From NCBI RefSeq assembly GCF_004353525.1, contig NZ_CP085524.1, positions 2,854,001-2,918,000 of the forward strand: a stretch of 64,000 nt of DNA. Direction: 5' to 3'. The position numbers and the translations under genes are program-made. The DNA is from Zhaonella formicivorans. Lineage in GTDB: Bacteria; Bacillota; DUOV01; Zhaonellaceae. Positions 46,721 to 53,466 of this stretch are shown in pieces. The notes under the pieces are model-generated. The model was not told the origin of the DNA, did not search any database, and worked only from the letters and a program-made list of their open reading frames with translations. Every line of letters begins with the position of its first letter. Position 1 is the first letter of the stretch.

Positions 46721-47699
46721 TATAGAGGCTAAAAAACTAGGGGAAGTATTACAAGCCAACAAGGGATTGCGGGCAGTTGTCCGTAAAGAGTTGGCTGATC
46801 ACTTGAGTGGAAAGCGTTTCTTAATACTGTCTCTTTTAGTAGCGGTTACTTCTCTGGCTGCACTCTATGTTGCCGTAGCTACCTTGAGGACTACGCTGGA
46901 GCAGGAAACGGCTGATTTCATCTTTTTACGCTTGTTCACCACCTCTGGCTCCTCACTGCCTTTTTCTTTTGTCTCATTTGTGTCATTCCTAGGGCCACTG
47001 GTGGGGTTAACTATGGGATTTGATGCTATTAACGGTGAACGGGATCGAAGTACCTTGAGTCGTATTTTAGCTCAGCCTATTTACAGGGATGCATTGATAA
47101 ACGGTAAATTTATTGCCGCCGTTGCAGTTTTGGCACTGGTTATTTTCAGTTTAGGGCTGTTGGTCACTGGGCTGGGTCTGTTATTAACTGGAATCCCACC
47201 AACCATAGAAGAGGTATTGCGTTTGCTGGCATATTTAAGTTTAAGCGTGATTTACATCTCGTTTTGGCTTGGGCTTGCCATGTTGTTCTCTGTTTTGTTC
47301 AGACAAACAGCTACCTCAGCTTTAGCAGGGATAGCATCATGGTTATTCCTCGCTGTATTTGCGGGATTGCTGGCGGGAATGATAGCCAGTGCAGTTTACC
47401 CGGTGACAGATTCGTCCGATGCAGTTCAAATTTTGGCGCAATCTCGCTTGGAGCAGGCTTTAAGCAGAGTGTCTCCCGCTACCTTATATGATGAAGCAAT
47501 AACTACTTTGCTTAACCCTTCGGTCCGCACTCTGGGGCCGGTGTTGGTAATGCAGGTTTACGGGGCAATTCAAGGTCCCCTTTCTTTTACTCAAAGCCTG
47601 CTGCTCATCTGGCCTCATCTGGTAGGGTTGATTGCTGCTACTTTGCTATGTTTTGCTGTAGGCTACATCGCTTTTATGCGCCAGGAAATCAGAGCTTAA
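46698..47699 (+). CDS. ABC-2 family permease
   Basis: 333 residues, six membrane helices. The second cytoplasmic segment [33 protein letters not shown] is typical of ABC-2 (NosY-like) permeases. With the ATPase and the NEW3 protein it forms a three-gene unit like those seen in bacitracin/lantibiotic-type or NosDFY-type exporters; cargo unknown. ATG behind AAAGGGAGGGG. Confidence 0.88.
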   Translation: MGKPSPLNIEAKKLGEVLQANKGLRAVVRKELADHLSGKRFLILSLLVAVTSLAALYVAVATLRTTLEQETADFIFLRLFTTSGSSLPFSFVSFVSFLGPLVGLTMGFDAINGERDRSTLSRILAQPIYRDALINGKFIAAVAVLALVIFSLGLLVTGLGLLLTGIPPTIEEVLRLLAYLSLSVIYISFWLGLAMLFSVLFRQTATSALAGIASWLFLAVFAGLLAGMIASAVYPVTDSSDAVQILAQSRLEQALSRVSPATLYDEAITTLLNPSVRTLGPVLVMQVYGAIQGPLSFTQSLLLIWPHLVGLIAATLLCFAVGYIAFMRQEIRA

Positions 47700-47734
47700 G
47701 CTGCCTTTTGAAGGCGGCTTTTTATTTATTTTTT
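47700..47734 (+). terminator. Terminator after the ABC permease gene
   Basis: GCTGCCTT/AAGGCGGC stem, one G-T pair, 3-base loop and a long T-rich tract. Confidence 0.8.
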
Positions 47735-47757
47735 GACCAAACCTATATAGGTCAAAG

Positions 47758-47787
47758 GCATATTTGCTATCCCTGCTGCATATCAAT
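47758..47787 (+). promoter_or_regulatory. Likely sigma-E promoter of yabP-yabQ
   Basis: GCATATT, 14-bp spacer, CATATCAAT. This is close to the sigma-E pattern KMATATT...CATACAMT. yabP and yabQ are mother-cell genes under sigma-E in B. subtilis. Confidence 0.55.
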
Positions 47788-47810
47788 CCTAATGAGAGGG
47801 GGTATGAGCC

Positions 47811-48083
47811 TTGATACAAGAGAAACAGCACCAGGTAAAGTTAGAGGATCGCCGTCAGTTGGTTATAACCGGTGTAGTGCATGTGGATAATTACGACGAC
47901 TCGGAAATCACTCTTCAGACCACTTTAGGGGTTTTGGTTATCAAAGGCGAAGATTTGAATATAAGTGTGCTCAATTTGGAGAACGGCACCTTAAATGTAA
48001 GCGGTCAAGTTAACCAGCTGGCATACTCCGATGCTGCGGGAGGGAAAAAAGGTAAAGGTCTGCTGCAAAAACTTTTAAAATAA
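47811..48083 (+). CDS. yabP: Sporulation protein YabP
   Basis: 90 residues from TTG 47811, behind GAGAGGGGG. Contains RRQLVITGVVHVDNYDDSEITLQTTLGVLVIKGEDLNI, the YabP/YqfC beta-rich fold. Mother-cell protein needed for spore cortex formation. It stands 22 bp before yabQ. Confidence 0.93.
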   Translation: MIQEKQHQVKLEDRRQLVITGVVHVDNYDDSEITLQTTLGVLVIKGEDLNISVLNLENGTLNVSGQVNQLAYSDAAGGKKGKGLLQKLLK

Positions 48084-48104
48084 GTTGCTGCAAGGTGGTG
48101 CCCA

Positions 48105-48614
48105 ATGACTCCCGTATATGTACAGATAAAAATTTTTTTAAACACTATAGCCATAGGTTTGATTATGGGTATAGTGTTTGATTTTTACCGGGCTTTGCGT
48201 GGGCTGGTTCGACCGAAAAAGTGGACTACAGGGCTTTCCGATTTAATCGTCTGCCTTTTTTTGACCTGTCTGGTATTTCTGCTGCTGATTTTTAGCAACT
48301 GGGGCGAGGTCAGGGTATATGTATTTTTAGGTTTAGCTATTGGTCTTGCTATCCATTTTAAATACTTAAGCGATCTTATTCTGCAGTTTTGGTACAATTG
48401 GTTTGCTTTTCTGGGAAAAAGCTTGCGGCTAATGTTGAAAACAGCCTTATTACCTTTCGTTTTCGTCAAAATGGTTTTGGCATTTCCTTTAGGTGTCATC
48501 AGCTTGTTGCTTTTTAAGCTTTCGGAATTATTTAAACCCTTTTTTGGCAAGCTGCTGAAAAAAACTGCTCGGTGGCTTAAGACCCCGTTCTGTTGGCGTA
48601 GGCCTAAAGAATAG
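48105..48614 (+). CDS. yabQ: Spore cortex biosynthesis protein YabQ
   Basis: 169 residues. Four to five membrane helices; N-terminal VQIKIFLNTIAIGLIMGIVFDFYRALRG is typical. YabQ sits in the membranes around the forespore and is required for cortex synthesis. ATG behind AAGGTGG. Followed by a terminator. Confidence 0.92.
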   Translation: MTPVYVQIKIFLNTIAIGLIMGIVFDFYRALRGLVRPKKWTTGLSDLIVCLFLTCLVFLLLIFSNWGEVRVYVFLGLAIGLAIHFKYLSDLILQFWYNWFAFLGKSLRLMLKTALLPFVFVKMVLAFPLGVISLLLFKLSELFKPFFGKLLKKTARWLKTPFCWRRPKE

Positions 48615-48638
48615 GGCGGTGACAGCAGCACGGGTTTC

Positions 48639-48841
48639 TGTGAATAACCGCCGAATGTAATAAATTTGTGGATAACAGGTCAGCTCTTTGTGCTTTATGA
48701 GCTGACCTGTTGTTTTTGCCCCAATCCTTTTTTTCAAAGAACTTGAAGGATGAGGGAGGATTATTGTCATAAGCGTAGAATCTAACTATGTACAAAATTT
48801 GTAAATAATTTATCCACAATTTGTGGATAACATGTGGATAT
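48639..48841. promoter_or_regulatory. Cluster of five DnaA boxes between yabQ and the HTH gene
   Basis: Matches to TTATNCACA: 48639-48647 (reverse), 48667-48675 (reverse), 48810-48818 (forward), 48822-48830 (reverse), all perfect, and 48833-48841 with one mismatch. The last three are packed tightly in AT-rich DNA just ahead of the HTH gene. Confidence 0.75.
48674..48717 (+). terminator. Terminator after yabQ
   Basis: Perfect 13-bp stem AACAGGTCAGCTC/GAGCTGACCTGTT, then TGTTTTT. Confidence 0.85.
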
Positions 48842-48877
48842 GTTTGGGGATTACACTCCGGTAAAGGGTAGATTCTC

Positions 48878-49111
48878 TTGAAAATGGAAATCAGAGGCGT
48901 GGAAAAATTAAGTTTTAGAGAGAGACAGGTAGTGGCTCTGAAGGAATCCGGGCGATCTACTGAGCAGATTGCTAAACAGTTGGGTTTAAGCGCCAGTACC
49001 GTTTCCACCCTGTACCACCGGGCGAGGGGTAAAGGCTACGAGGTGGTAATTGTAGTGCCAGGCGATGCCCTGGGCTTATTTACTGCCGGAATTGAGGAAG
49101 AAGGTGAATAA
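48878..49111 (+). CDS. Small helix-turn-helix protein
   Basis: 77 residues. [42 protein letters not shown] is a sigma-70 region 4 / LuxR-type helix-turn-helix, filling the first two thirds. The tail is short and acidic. Target unknown. TTG 48878 is 7 bases after AAAGGG; ATG 48884 is an alternative. It overlaps divIC by one base, so both probably share a transcript, and DnaA boxes stand just upstream. I know of no equivalent here in Bacillus. Confidence 0.75.
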   Translation: MKMEIRGVEKLSFRERQVVALKESGRSTEQIAKQLGLSASTVSTLYHRARGKGYEVVIVVPGDALGLFTAGIEEEGE

Positions 49112-49521
49112 TGTTGTCTCATTTACCTAAAGTTTATGATGCTTTAGAGCTTGGTTACAGGGAATATGTGCCGAAACCGGGACGCAAAACTACGATTAAG
49201 AGAAGAGTTCGGTTTAAGGGCAGGGCTCTGCTTTTTGGAGCTGTCATTTTTTACGTGCTGCTTTTGTTTGGCTACTGGCATTATAAAATTAATCAGGTTG
49301 AGGCGGAGATTCAAGCGCTGGAAGCACAAAAAAATGCCATCCTGGCCGAACAGGCACGCTTAAAGGAACAGAAAAAGCTGGTGATGAGCAAGGAGTATGT
49401 GGAACGGGCTGCCAGGGAAAACCTGGGGCTGGTTAAACCGGGGGAAACCGTGCTGCTCTTTGCTGAACCAGGCAAAGTAAGGCCCCTGAAATTGAAGGAT
49501 AAGTCGGAAATCTACGATTAA
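49111..49521 (+). CDS. divIC: Septum formation initiator DivIC/FtsB
   Basis: 136 residues. A basic cytoplasmic head (about 1-38), one membrane helix (ALLFGAVIFYVLLLFGYWHY, about 39-58), a coiled coil (about 60-90) and the conserved end YVERAARENLGLVKPGETVLLF. DivIC joins DivIB and FtsL in the divisome. ATG overlaps the stop of the HTH gene. The gene ends in an AGCTGC/GCAGCT hairpin. Confidence 0.92.
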   Translation: MLSHLPKVYDALELGYREYVPKPGRKTTIKRRVRFKGRALLFGAVIFYVLLLFGYWHYKINQVEAEIQALEAQKNAILAEQARLKEQKKLVMSKEYVERAARENLGLVKPGETVLLFAEPGKVRPLKLKDKSEIYD

Positions 49522-49539
49522 GCTGCGTGGCAGCTTGTA

Positions 49540-49568
49540 TTGACAGCAGTTATGGCCTCCAGTATAAT
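49540..49568 (+). promoter_or_regulatory. Consensus sigma-A promoter of yabR
   Basis: TTGACA, 17-bp spacer, TATAAT: both hexamers and the spacing are perfect. It starts yabR independently of divIC. Confidence 0.9.
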
Positions 49569-49605
49569 GTTATCATGTATTAATGTTAGGAGGAATTTTC
49601 TCAGT

Positions 49606-50001
49606 ATGTCAATTGAAGTAGGCAGCATTATTGAAGGCGTGGTCACCGGGATCACCAAATTCGGTGCATTTGTGGAGCTTCCCGGAGGTGTGACCGGCCT
49701 GGTGCATATTTCAGAAGTTGCAGACGCCTACGTTAAAGATGTTAAGGATTACCTAAAAGAAAAAGATCGTGTGCTTGTCAAGGTAATTAACGTAGACGCC
49801 CAGGGCAAGATAGGTCTATCTATCAAGCAAGCCAGCCCCGATTATGACGCCGCGCAAAAAAGCCGCCGTCAAAATCGCTCCAGCCAAGCTTCTTTCGAGG
49901 AGAAGTTGGCTAAATTCCTAAAAGATAGCGACGAACGGTTGCAGGAAGTAAGGCGCAATACTGAAGCTAAACGGGGAGGCAGGGGCGCCAGTCGATATTA
50001 A
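49606..50001 (+). CDS. yabR: S1-domain RNA-binding protein YabR
   Basis: 131 residues. S1 domain in the first 75 residues (GSIIEGVVTGITKFGAFVELPGGVTGLVHISEVA), then a basic, flexible tail. ATG 49606 is 12 bases from AGGAGG. It follows divIC as in Bacillus; its role may be in translation or RNA turnover. It has a perfect sigma-A promoter and its own terminator, so high expression is expected. Confidence 0.9.
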   Translation: MSIEVGSIIEGVVTGITKFGAFVELPGGVTGLVHISEVADAYVKDVKDYLKEKDRVLVKVINVDAQGKIGLSIKQASPDYDAAQKSRRQNRSSQASFEEKLAKFLKDSDERLQEVRRNTEAKRGGRGASRY

Positions 50002-50012
50002 ATAGATGGAAG

Positions 50013-50042
50013 GGTACTCACAACGAGTACCTTTAAATTTTT
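50013..50042 (+). terminator. Terminator after yabR
   Basis: GGTACTC/GAGTACC stem with a 5-base loop, then TTTAAATTTTT. Confidence 0.75.
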
Positions 50043-50130
50043 GGAGATACTCTATGTCTGATGATCTGTGTTCAAATTCGAACTGCAACATTGGTCAGCG
50101 ATCTAAAGTAACAATTTGGGGTGGGAAAAG

Positions 50131-51012
50131 ATGTATGGAGCCATAGACATAGGTACTAATTCAGTCAGGTTGTTAATAGGCCAGGTAGAGGAACGGAAAG
50201 TAAAGCCCATTTACCGCTCTCTTTGCACCACCAGGCTCGGTGAAGGTGTGCAAAGCTCGGGGCGGATTAAGGAAGAGGCTGTACAAAGGACCGTCAAAGC
50301 TCTGGCCAAATTCAAGCAGTCTCTTCAGGAATTTGGAGTCCCGGTTTATAGAGCGGTAGCCACCAGCGCAGCGCGGGATGCGGATAACAGCTCCTTGTTG
50401 ATATCCGCAGCTAAAGCTTACGGGATTGAAGTGGAAATCATTACAGGGCAGGAGGAAGCCAGCTTAAGCTATGCCGGAGCTGTGAGCGTCCATAGGGGCC
50501 TCGAAAACCCGGTAGTTGTAGACATCGGTGGGGGCAGTACCGAAATTATCAATTTGGACAACGAGGGCAAGGTACAAACCACCAGTACCAACGTTGGGGC
50601 CGTGCGCTGTACAGAGGCTACTTGGCCTGAGAGCCAGATTGTCCAAGCGCTCAAGCCTGCTTTGCAGCATTTACCAAAAGAGCTGCCTCTGAACCTGGTT
50701 GGCGTTGGCGGGACTATAACCACTCTCGCTGCTATTGACCAAAAGCTGGAGCTGTACGATCCGGAAAAGGTCCAAGGGTACAGGTTGGAAAGCAAAACTG
50801 TTGAAAGCATATTAAAAAAATTGGAGGCCCTTTCCCCGGAGGAACGGAAAAAAGTCCCCGGTCTTAGGCCGGAACGGGCAGATATAATTTTGGCAGGTAT
50901 CCGGATTTTAAGCGTAATTTTAAATGAGCTCTCCCTGCATGATTTGCTGGTTTCCGAAAGCGATCTGCTGGACGGAATTATCTTGGCATTAAATGGCTGC
51001 ACCGTGGATTGA
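50131..51012 (+). CDS. Exopolyphosphatase / pppGpp phosphohydrolase family (Ppx/GppA)
   Basis: 293 residues, the short two-domain ASKHA form. AIDIGTNSVRLLIG (phosphate 1 loop), ATSAARDADN, and VDIGGGSTEI (phosphate 2 loop) are present. It hydrolyses polyphosphate or pppGpp; which one cannot be told. ATG 50131 follows GGGGTGGG. A hairpin at the end (GCTGCACC/GGTGCAGC) spans the stop and may serve both convergent genes. Confidence 0.9.
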   Translation: MYGAIDIGTNSVRLLIGQVEERKVKPIYRSLCTTRLGEGVQSSGRIKEEAVQRTVKALAKFKQSLQEFGVPVYRAVATSAARDADNSSLLISAAKAYGIEVEIITGQEEASLSYAGAVSVHRGLENPVVVDIGGGSTEIINLDNEGKVQTTSTNVGAVRCTEATWPESQIVQALKPALQHLPKELPLNLVGVGGTITTLAAIDQKLELYDPEKVQGYRLESKTVESILKKLEALSPEERKKVPGLRPERADIILAGIRILSVILNELSLHDLLVSESDLLDGIILALNGCTVD

Positions 51013-51019
51013 GGTGCAG

Positions 51020-51418
51020 CTATCTTCGTAAGTAATAATCTTCAAATAGTTCTGCTTTACCGCTGAAAATGTGCTCCAATTCCCGGACGGCGCTCTGCAC
51101 TTCTTCTTTGGAAGAATATTGCTGGGGGTTAATCCTGTAATACCTGTCCAGCGCCGTGAAATAAGGAGTCGGACTGAACTCTTTTTCTGCTTCGGCAATC
51201 CATGCTATGATCTCCAGCGACTTTTTGGCCAGTTCACGGCTCATCGCATATTCCAAAAAGTTCGGGTCAACATCAGCAGTAGCAGCACAAGCATCAATCC
51301 CCAGGCCATAGTGGCTGCCTGCTTCCTTTGTGCCGTACATCATTTCGAGGTACTTCACATATTTGTCATAAGATCCTTCAGCTTTGAGAGCCTCCAAAAG
51401 CTCTTGGTAATTGTTCAT
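51020..51418 (-). CDS. Conserved hypothetical protein, helical
   Basis: 132 residues, MNNYQELLEALKAEGSYDKYV onwards, mostly alpha-helical and acidic, no membrane segment or signal. I do not recognise the family. ATG 51418 follows GAAGGAGGGAGG and overlaps the stop of the L,D-transpeptidase gene by 4 bp, so the two are cotranscribed and coupled. Longer versions of the frame overlap that gene and are rejected. Confidence 0.7.
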   Translation of the reverse strand: MNNYQELLEALKAEGSYDKYVKYLEMMYGTKEAGSHYGLGIDACAATADVDPNFLEYAMSRELAKKSLEIIAWIAEAEKEFSPTPYFTALDRYYRINPQQYSSKEEVQSAVRELEHIFSGKAELFEDYYLRR

Positions 51419-52395
51419 TGCCTCCCTCCTTCGGGTAAAATCAGGTTCCAGGTAGACTGATCCACCTGGCCGGTGGCGGGCAGGCCGTTTAACAGTTGGT
51501 AAAGTTTTAGAGCGCGTTCGGTTGCTGGGCCGAATCGACCGTCGGCAGGGGTCCAAAGGAGTTTCTCTTCCCTAAGTTTTAACTGCACAATGACCACATC
51601 TTGACCGGTTGCTCCGACTTTAAGTGGCCTTTTGCTTAATCCGTGGACTGTGCCCTTTACTATGACAGGAGTGCCAATCTTTACCCAAGGGAAAATCTCT
51701 TCCACATGCCTGTTGAACATGCGAAAACAGCCGTGGGAGGCAGCTGTTCCTATGGACCAAGGCTTATTGGTGCCATGAATACCGTAGATCCCCCAGGGAA
51801 CATTCAATCCCAGCCAGCGGGTTCCAAAGCCTGTGCCCCACCCTACAGCCTTATGGATTATCCTCCACTCACCGATAGGGGAAGGAGTTTCACTCTTGCC
51901 TATAGCAACGGGGTACTCCTTATAGGGTTTTCCGTCAGCATAGACGGTCAATTTTAAGGTGTCGTGGTCAATTACGATTTTTACCGCTCCTTCCGGTGGA
52001 GGGGTTTTTTGGCTGGAAACTTGGCGCTCACAATTTTCCCCCAGGGCTTCCCAAGTGGACATAGTGACCACACCGGACGGTTCTAATTTTTTTTCTTTTT
52101 GAAACATCTGCACGGCAGCTTGGGTTTGGCGGTCAAATACGCCGTCAACTTTTCCCGGATCGAAGCCTAACTGCATGAGCCGCTGTTCTAATTCCAGGAT
52201 ATCATCTCCGCTCTGGGGCGGGTTTGTCAACTGTAACTGGCGGTAGATGTCACCGCATCCCCAGACTTTCCCCAAAACATTTTCTGAGAAATTTAAAGCA
52301 TCAGTATTAGTTGTGCTTGTCAAGATAACCAGGATTAAAGTCAAGAAAAATATATAAAAATTTCTTAAATAGGATATCCTGCGGATCAACTTCAT
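51415..52395 (-). CDS. L,D-transpeptidase (YkuD) with two peptidoglycan-binding domains
   Basis: 326 residues. Signal or anchor helix (about 8-30), a PG_binding_1 domain (about 60-115, ELEQRLMQLGFDPGKVDGVFDRQTQAAVQMFQ), the YkuD catalytic domain (about 130-255) with HGTNKPWSIGTAASHGCFRM carrying the catalytic Cys and His, and a second PG_binding_1 domain (about 265-325). It makes 3-3 cross-links in peptidoglycan or in the spore cortex. ATG behind AAAGGGAG. Confidence 0.92.
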   Translation of the reverse strand: MKLIRRISYLRNFYIFFLTLILVILTSTTNTDALNFSENVLGKVWGCGDIYRQLQLTNPPQSGDDILELEQRLMQLGFDPGKVDGVFDRQTQAAVQMFQKEKKLEPSGVVTMSTWEALGENCERQVSSQKTPPPEGAVKIVIDHDTLKLTVYADGKPYKEYPVAIGKSETPSPIGEWRIIHKAVGWGTGFGTRWLGLNVPWGIYGIHGTNKPWSIGTAASHGCFRMFNRHVEEIFPWVKIGTPVIVKGTVHGLSKRPLKVGATGQDVVIVQLKLREEKLLWTPADGRFGPATERALKLYQLLNGLPATGQVDQSTWNLILPEGGRQ

Positions 52396-52568
52396 CTCCC
52401 TTTCTGTGGTTTTTGCTATTTATTAGAGTGCCGAATAAAGTTTATGCTTATTCCAGAAATAAATCCCATGGCCTGGAGCACATAAATTAACTGCACTGAA
52501 TTTATACTAAAATGTGCTATATTCTTTAAATCTTTAAATTGAATAACCGTCTGATAAGGAGAATTTTT

Positions 52569-53018
52569 ATGTCTTTGACAGGTTCGTTATTTGCTTTGAT
52601 TATTGCGGCTGTGGCAGGCGTGACCATGGCGTTACAGGGCGCCATGAATTCAGGCCTCGGAAAGGTAATTGGTTTGCTGCAAGCAACTCTGGTGGTGCAT
52701 CTTACGGCAACCATAGCTGTGCTGATTTTAATTTTTGGGCTGCGCGTCGGCGATGGCGATTTTGGTAAATTTGCTCAGGTTCCGTGGTATTATTATCTTG
52801 GCGGGCTGCTGGGTGTTTTGATTACTTACGGGGTGGTGGCCAGCATGCCCAAAGTGGGGGTGGCTAATGCCACTGCCGCAATTATAGTGGGGCAGGTTTC
52901 CGCCGCTTTTATCATAGATTGCCTGGGTATGTTCGGTTTGGAAAAGGTCGCATTCGCCTGGTTCAAACTGGTTGGTTTAGGCCTTTTGGCTGCTGGGGCA
53001 AAGATCTTATTAAATTAG
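52569..53018 (+). CDS. DMT-family transporter (YdcZ/DUF606)
   Basis: 149 residues, five membrane helices, of the half-size YdcZ branch of the drug/metabolite transporter superfamily (AAVAGVTMALQGAMNSGLGKVIG, PKVGVANATAAIIVGQVSAAFIID). Such proteins usually act as dimers; the substrate is unknown. ATG 52569 has AAGGAG upstream. Confidence 0.82.
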   Translation: MSLTGSLFALIIAAVAGVTMALQGAMNSGLGKVIGLLQATLVVHLTATIAVLILIFGLRVGDGDFGKFAQVPWYYYLGGLLGVLITYGVVASMPKVGVANATAAIIVGQVSAAFIIDCLGMFGLEKVAFAWFKLVGLGLLAAGAKILLN

Positions 53019-53118
53019 ACTCAAATGTATTGCCAGCGACAGTAAAAGTTAAATAATACCCGGCAATAAGGCTTGACAACAGCCATTTTCTAAGACATAA
53101 TAATAAAGTAACTTTCGT

Positions 53119-53194
53119 CGCGGGGTGGAGCAGCTGGCAGCTCGTCGGGCTCATAACCCGAAGGTCGATGGTTCAAATCCATCCCCCGCAACCA
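53119..53194 (+). tRNA. Initiator tRNA-fMet (CAT)
   Basis: Cloverleaf of 76 bases with encoded CCA. The anticodon stem has three G-C pairs around CTCATAA, and the first base C is unpaired against A72. Both are marks of the initiator tRNA. T arm GGTTCAAATCC. Confidence 0.95.
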
Positions 53195-53203
53195 ATTGAA
53201 CCT

Positions 53204-53280
53204 GGCGGTGTAGCTCAGTTGGTCAGAGCATACGGTTCATACCCGTAGTGTCGTTGGTTCAAATCCAACCACCGCTACCA
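53204..53280 (+). tRNA. Elongator tRNA-Met (CAT)
   Basis: 77 bases with encoded CCA, acceptor GGCGGTG, anticodon loop TTCATAC. Close to the B. subtilis elongator tRNA-Met near spoIIE. A lysidine-modified tRNA-Ile2 also has CAT, but this acceptor fits Met. It is 9 bases after tRNA-fMet, so both share a transcript. Confidence 0.93.
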
Positions 53281-53290
53281 CACAAAAAAG

Positions 53291-53312
53291 AAGCCTGTCA
53301 AAGGCTTTTTTT
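53291..53312 (+). terminator. Terminator of the tRNA pair
   Basis: AAGCCT/AGGCTT stem with a short loop, then a T tract. Confidence 0.8.
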
Positions 53313-53350
53313 GTTTCTGGAGCATCTGCCTGCATTTTTTACTGCTTTTT

Positions 53351-53357
53351 TGTCGAA
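53351..53357 (+). promoter_or_regulatory. Spo0A box upstream of spoIIE
   Basis: Perfect TGTCGAA. A TATAAT lies at 53410-53415, which would put the box about 65-70 bp before transcription start, a normal place for Spo0A~P activation. No sigma-A -35 stands at 17 bp, as at the Spo0A-driven spoIIE promoter of Bacillus. Confidence 0.6.
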
Positions 53358-53466
53358 ACAATACAGTCGCTGACCGCCTAAAGCTACAAAGATTTCACCC
53401 TGCTTGTACTATAATCATGCTAAAAGTGGATCCAGATGCTAATCGAAACTTGTGGGGTGCTTTGTA

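Noticed and set aside
48810-48841. Chromosomal replication origin
   Set aside because: DnaA boxes are present, but no dnaA, dnaN, rpmH or gyrase genes are near and there is no clear unwinding element; a regulatory or titration cluster is more likely.
51419-51556. Longer start for the minus-strand hypothetical gene (178 residues)
   Set aside because: The extension overlaps the L,D-transpeptidase C terminus; the ATG at 51418 has a strong binding site.
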